Below, one piece after another: positions 46,187 through 49,673 of a stretch of 49,673 nt of DNA (positions are counted from its first letter, which is position 1; the number at the start of each line of letters is the position of its first letter). This DNA comes from an uncultured Gammaproteobacteria bacterium (GTDB lineage Bacteria; Pseudomonadota; Gammaproteobacteria; GCA-001735895): assembly GCA_947260025.1 (NCBI GenBank), contig CAMYON010000011.1:1189-50861 (forward strand), in the 5' to 3' direction. The position numbers and the translations under genes were made by a program. The notes under the pieces were generated by a model. That model did no database searches. It was not told where the DNA came from and saw only the letters and a list, made by a program, of their open reading frames with translations.

Positions 46187-47098
46187 TTATGACTCGGGGC
46201 TACTCTCTGCAACCGGCACAATTTTCTGCGAACGCATAACTTCGACGACACCCGCCGAAATAATCAATACCGCGCCGGCCAGTTCGCGCAGGCCGAACTG
46301 TTCATCGGTCAGCATCGCGGCGGAAGCGACACCGACGAGCACCTCGGCCATCAACAGCATGCCGACGCGTCCGGGACTCAACAGCGTAGCCGGCCAGATC
46401 GTCATATAGGTAATGGGTAACATCATCAATGCCACCAGAGCGATCCAGTACCAGCCCGCCTGCAAGCTGGACGGCGTCGGCATGCCGTCGAAGTTACCCT
46501 GGTGCCAGAATACCAGCAGTAACGAGACTACTAGCGCACAGCTGACGAAAATTGTCACCTTTTCAATCATGTACCTGGCACCATCCTGGAACAGCTTGAC
46601 CGTCGCAATCGACCAGCACAGGCCCGACATCAATGCGAACCAGTCGCCGATATTGCGCGGGATCGGTAATCCGCTTTCGACCACGAGCACGATATAGAGA
46701 CCGCTAAATGCCAGCAGCAAGGCCAGTACCCGGTTGCCGGTGAGGCGCTCTTTCAATACCAGGATTCCGAGCAGGGTGCTCCATAACGGGCTCATGTAGA
46801 ACAACAGGATGGCGCGCACCACGTCGGTTAAATTGAGACTGGCGATATAGAGAGCAAACGCGCTGCCGGCCAGCAGGCCGGGAATCAGGCTGTGACGCCA
46901 GTGCTCCACGAACTGGCGATAGCGCACCAGCATCAGCGGGATGAACAGTATCGCGCTGGCGCCGAAGATTACCGGGCCGGTCCAGAACGCGGGTATACCG
47001 GCCTGTTCGATGCCGCGCACCGGGATCCAGTAAAGTCCCCACAGGGCCGCGCCAATCGCCAGGACCAGACTGGGAACAAGATCGCTTCGGGTATTCAT
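46187..47098 (-). CDS. EamA/DMT-family transporter
   Basis: A 303-residue inner-membrane protein with ten hydrophobic helices in two EamA repeats. ALWGLYWIPVRGIEQAGI, LLFYMSPLWSTLLGILVLKERLTGNRVLALLLAFSGLYIV (end of repeat one, with the LKER motif) and TLLSPGRVGMLLMAEVLVGVASAAMLTDEQFGLRELAGAVLIISAGV (end of repeat two) are clear. It follows the serine hydrolase and enolase-superfamily genes by 12 bases on the same strand, so it may import or export a compound handled by those enzymes. Confidence 0.88.
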   Translation of the reverse strand: MNTRSDLVPSLVLAIGAALWGLYWIPVRGIEQAGIPAFWTGPVIFGASAILFIPLMLVRYRQFVEHWRHSLIPGLLAGSAFALYIASLNLTDVVRAILLFYMSPLWSTLLGILVLKERLTGNRVLALLLAFSGLYIVLVVESGLPIPRNIGDWFALMSGLCWSIATVKLFQDGARYMIEKVTIFVSCALVVSLLLVFWHQGNFDGMPTPSSLQAGWYWIALVALMMLPITYMTIWPATLLSPGRVGMLLMAEVLVGVASAAMLTDEQFGLRELAGAVLIISAGVVEVMRSQKIVPVAESSPES

Positions 47099-47110
47099 GG
47101 GCTGTTCAGC

Positions 47111-48277
47111 TCAGGTCGATACCGCCGCGCTGATGCGGGTAAACGCCTGCAGGTTGGTATCGTCCAGTTCCGGTCTCAGTGGTTGATCCTGTGACGACAG
47201 CTTGACGATGGTGACCTCGGTTACCGGGTTGATGTAAATCCACTGGCTGTGAATGCCGATCGCGAGCATGGCCTGGTGTTCGTTACCGGTCTGGTACCAC
47301 TTGTTACGGTAGCGCCCGTCCGGAAATTCCTTGGACGACTCGCCACGCTGCCAGGCTTCGCGGTCACCTCCCTGGCTACAATCGTCGATCCAGGATGCGG
47401 CAATCACCTGCCGGTCGTTGGCATAGCCCCGGTTACGCACCAGCTCGCCGAAGCGCAGCAAATCGCGCGGGATTACGCAAATACCGCCCGCGGTGCGCGG
47501 CGCGCCCTTGCGATCGACGGTGATATAGCCATTCTTTTCGGCACCCATGGGTTGCCACAGGTAGCTGCTCATCAAGCCTGCCAGGGATTCGCCGCTGACT
47601 CGTTCCAGCACCCAGCCGAGCAGGTCCGAATTCGGTGACTTGTATTGCCAGATTTCACCGTGTTCGCCGTCCGCGCGCTCGATCGAACACAGGAAATCGT
47701 GCAGGTTCTGATCGATCTGATCGACAGCGCAGGGATGCCATGCGGTGGCGGTACGATACTCGATGAACTTGCCCGAGGTCGCGAGGTAATCCTCGTTAAA
47801 TTCGATCCGAACCACCATGTCGAGGACCTGCTGCAGGCTCGCATCGCGATAGCCCGAATCGGCCAGTTCAGGAATATAGTCCGTCACCGGCCGCGCCGGG
47901 TCGAGCAAACCCTGCTCGACCAGCACCCCGGCCAGGATTGCGGTGATCGATTTGCTTACCGAAAACACGATGTGCGGATTCCGCTCGATCTCGTCATCGA
48001 CGTACCATTCGTGTACCAGCTTGCCGCGATGCGCGACCAGCAGCGCGTCGCTACTGGATTCCTGCAGCCAGCGATCCAGCGTCCAGGCAGCGCCATCGAG
48101 GCCGACCAGTTCGACGGCATCGGCCGCGTCCGCAGAGTAGCGCGGCAATTCGGCTGAGCGGTCACCGCGGTAAATGGGCTGGGTCGGGATGATTTCGCGA
48201 ACATGGTGGAAGGCCCAGCGATTATGCGGGGGCTGACGCCAGTTGGCGAGGTTCAGGCTGTCGGGTCGGTTAAGCAC
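47111..48277 (-). CDS. Beta-lactamase-fold serine hydrolase
   Basis: A 388-residue serine hydrolase of the beta-lactamase/transpeptidase-like family (class C type). The SxxK motif is in HIVFSVSKSITAILAGVL, the second motif Tyr is probably in IWQYKSPNSDLLGWVLE (Y-x-S/N), and the third triad region is less clear. No signal peptide, so a cytoplasmic esterase or amidase role is likelier than cell-wall work. I start it at GTG 48277, which overlaps the TAG of the enolase-superfamily gene (TAGTG); 18 further codons upstream lie inside that gene. The 6-aminohexanoate dimer hydrolase group is the nearest look-alike. Confidence 0.85.
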   Translation of the reverse strand: MLNRPDSLNLANWRQPPHNRWAFHHVREIIPTQPIYRGDRSAELPRYSADAADAVELVGLDGAAWTLDRWLQESSSDALLVAHRGKLVHEWYVDDEIERNPHIVFSVSKSITAILAGVLVEQGLLDPARPVTDYIPELADSGYRDASLQQVLDMVVRIEFNEDYLATSGKFIEYRTATAWHPCAVDQIDQNLHDFLCSIERADGEHGEIWQYKSPNSDLLGWVLERVSGESLAGLMSSYLWQPMGAEKNGYITVDRKGAPRTAGGICVIPRDLLRFGELVRNRGYANDRQVIAASWIDDCSQGGDREAWQRGESSKEFPDGRYRNKWYQTGNEHQAMLAIGIHSQWIYINPVTEVTIVKLSSQDQPLRPELDDTNLQAFTRISAAVST

Positions 48278-49512
48278 TATTCGAGCTCGGTAATGGTTTT
48301 CTGGTTGTTGGAATCGAGCACGCTCTGGCACATCTCGAGGTGCAGGCGACCGCCGCTATTATAAGGGTGCGATTCGACCACGGTTTCGTTGAGCACGATG
48401 CCGAGGCCCGGTTCGCCCGGTGCCGGCATGTACCCCGCCTCCCAGGCCAGGGGCTTTTGCAGCACCGCGTCATGAAACTGGGTTTGAATCGTTTCCAGGA
48501 TTAAAAAATTCGGGCAACTGAAAGCGACATGCGCAGCCGCGGCGTGCGCGATGGGACCGCAATAAATGTGCGGTGCGACCTGGGCGTTGAACAGCTCCGC
48601 CATCGCGGCAATCTTTTTAGTCTCCCAGACTCCGCCGCTGCGACCGATGTCGGGTTGCAGTATAGCGACGCCCGCCTTCAACGCCTGGTGGAATTCGACC
48701 CGGGTCGTCAACCGTTCCCCGGTTGCGACAGGGATCGTCGTCGCCGCCGCAACCCGGCCGATGGCATCCATCTGGTCCGGCGGGCAGGGTTCCTCGAACC
48801 ACAGCGGATCGTAAGGCTCGAGCCGGCGCGCGAGCCGAATCGCGGAAGACGTCGTCATCTGCCCGTGAGTGCCGAACAGAATATCCGCACGATCGCCGAC
48901 GGCTTCGCGTATCTTGCGCACGTTTTCCTCGCAGCGGGAAAGCTCCGCCAGCGATAGCTCGCGCCCGCCCTGAAAACCGTAGGGCCCGGCAGGGTCCTGC
49001 TTGACCGCGGTAAAACCCATGTCGATATAATCGAGAGCGCGCGCCGCGGCGGCGTCGCCGTCATGGTAGACGTCGGGTGCGCCATCATCCGGGTTGCCGT
49101 CGGAGCTTACCGCCTCGGGGTATAAGTACGTGTAGGTGCGAAGGCGTTCGTGGAACTGGCCGCCCAGCAATTGATAAACCGGGACATCGTGCGCTTTGCC
49201 GAGAATATCCCAGATCGCGATTTCGATGCCGCTGAACACCCCCATCATGCTGATGTCGGGTCGCTGGGTGAAGCCGGCCGAGTAAACCCGGCGAAACATG
49301 GTTTCGACATGATGCGGGTCTTCGCCGGCGATGAAGCGCTCGAAAGTATCCTCGACCATGGCGCAGGCGATGTCGCCCGACACCGGGATACCGTAGCATT
49401 CGCCGATGCCCTCGATCCCGTCGTCGGTAGTGATCTTGACGATCACCCAGAAAGATCCGCCGATACCGCTGGGCGGCACCGTAACCCAGGTTTTTATATC
49501 CTTCAGAATCAT
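48277..49512 (-). CDS. Enolase-superfamily (mandelate racemase/muconate lactonizing type) enzyme
   Basis: A 411-residue enzyme with the capping domain (about 1-125) and a (beta/alpha)7-barrel. Metal ligands two and three are E240 (WFEEP) and E266 (TGERL). The first ligand, Asp in DgoD-like dehydratases (D-F-H, 26 residues before the second), is G214 here (FGTHGQ), though the nearby H216 is kept. VAPHIYCGPIAHAAAAH holds the C-terminal His seen in sugar-acid dehydratases. The general fold implies enolisation of a carboxylate, probably a sugar acid, but the missing Asp leaves activity uncertain. First gene of an operon with a serine hydrolase and an EamA carrier. Confidence 0.88.
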   Translation of the reverse strand: MILKDIKTWVTVPPSGIGGSFWVIVKITTDDGIEGIGECYGIPVSGDIACAMVEDTFERFIAGEDPHHVETMFRRVYSAGFTQRPDISMMGVFSGIEIAIWDILGKAHDVPVYQLLGGQFHERLRTYTYLYPEAVSSDGNPDDGAPDVYHDGDAAAARALDYIDMGFTAVKQDPAGPYGFQGGRELSLAELSRCEENVRKIREAVGDRADILFGTHGQMTTSSAIRLARRLEPYDPLWFEEPCPPDQMDAIGRVAAATTIPVATGERLTTRVEFHQALKAGVAILQPDIGRSGGVWETKKIAAMAELFNAQVAPHIYCGPIAHAAAAHVAFSCPNFLILETIQTQFHDAVLQKPLAWEAGYMPAPGEPGLGIVLNETVVESHPYNSGGRLHLEMCQSVLDSNNQKTITELE

Positions 49513-49562
49513 GTTTGCGCCCGGTCTGAAAAACTTCCGCTAACTTACTCCAAACCGCCGCA

Positions 49563-49673
49563 TTACGAAACCGTAATTAACTCCTGCTTGATCAATTCCA
49601 GTAACTTGTCCATCTGCTGGGTCGGGATGCCGGTGGAAAAACGCGCCACGTGCTGGATCGGCGGCGGCTGGGG
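49563..49673 (-). CDS. C-terminal fragment of an unidentified protein
   Basis: An open minus-strand frame enters from the window edge and stops at TAA 49563-49565, giving 36 residues that end FSTGIPTQQMDKLLELIKQE and LITVS. The helix-like ending resembles the last helix of some PLP enzymes, but it is too short to assign. It lies 50 bases upstream of the enolase-superfamily gene on the same strand and could be in the same operon. Confidence 0.5.
   Translation of the reverse strand, partial: PQPPPIQHVARFSTGIPTQQMDKLLELIKQELITVS

Noticed and set aside
1-49673. CRISPR array, prophage, insertion sequence or tRNA-linked island
   Set aside because: No regularly spaced repeats, transposase, integrase, phage structural gene or tRNA was seen; the region looks like ordinary chromosome.

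Overview
The window is a gene-dense stretch of about 57-58 % G+C bacterial chromosome, with no tRNA, rRNA, CRISPR array, integrase or transposase that I can recognise. Shine-Dalgarno sites, frequent TGATG/ATGA start-stop overlaps, the PA2778/PA2779-type gene pair, a Fur box and the enzyme set point to a gammaproteobacterium. A DMSP lyase (DddP), creatinase, heterotetrameric sarcosine oxidase and Rieske oxygenases suggest a marine heterotroph living on methylated osmolytes and amines. The taxonomic call is inference; no marker gene is present.

Layout. 0-3.5 kb: two tandem EamA/DMT transporters and a four-PAS diguanylate cyclase. 3.7-7.9 kb: FAD-linked 2-hydroxyacid dehydrogenase, ACP phosphodiesterase, class II aldolase and a Rieske oxygenase. 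7.9-11.9 kb: a minus-strand run of acyl-CoA dehydrogenase, CaiB-type CoA-transferase, CsaA-type tRNA-binding protein, then the PA2779/PA2778 pair. 12.0-19.3 kb: creatinase, a GNAT enzyme and the soxBDAG operon behind a good sigma70 promoter. 19.4-25.5 kb: Cys/Met-metabolism PLP enzyme plus a small protein, DddP, a long hairpin repeat, a non-pyrrolysine MttB homologue and a divergent orphan ATP-grasp ligase. 25.5-29.2 kb: amidase, VOC protein, a divergent control region with a 25-bp near-perfect palindrome, and a coupled unknown protein/C45 acyltransferase pair. 29.2-36 kb: beta-barrel protein, large Orn/Lys/Arg decarboxylase, gabD-gabT with a clear terminator. 36-45.4 kb: glyoxalase-like protein and a second Rieske enzyme, Lrp regulator, GS-III/MetX-like/cupin operon, Fur-controlled orphan iron-binding protein, PhyH, zinc ribbon and a PuuB-like oxidase. 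45.4 kb to the end: pentapeptide-repeat protein, an enolase-superfamily/serine hydrolase/EamA operon, and the C-terminus of an unidentified protein.

How the genes fit together. Creatine could be split to sarcosine and urea by creatinase, and sarcosine oxidised to glycine with a one-carbon unit by SoxBDAG. DddP would release dimethyl sulfide and acrylate from DMSP. The decarboxylase, GS-like enzyme, PuuB-like oxidase, GabT and GabD could together carry amine nitrogen and carbon through gamma-glutamyl intermediates and GABA to succinate. EamA carriers and Rieske/PhyH oxygenases would serve uptake or opening of other substrates. These pathway links are inferred from family membership and proximity; no substrate is shown by sequence alone. 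The least explained parts are the MttB/ATP-grasp pair, the palindrome-controlled VOC/unknown/C45 locus, and an enolase-superfamily enzyme lacking the usual first metal ligand.
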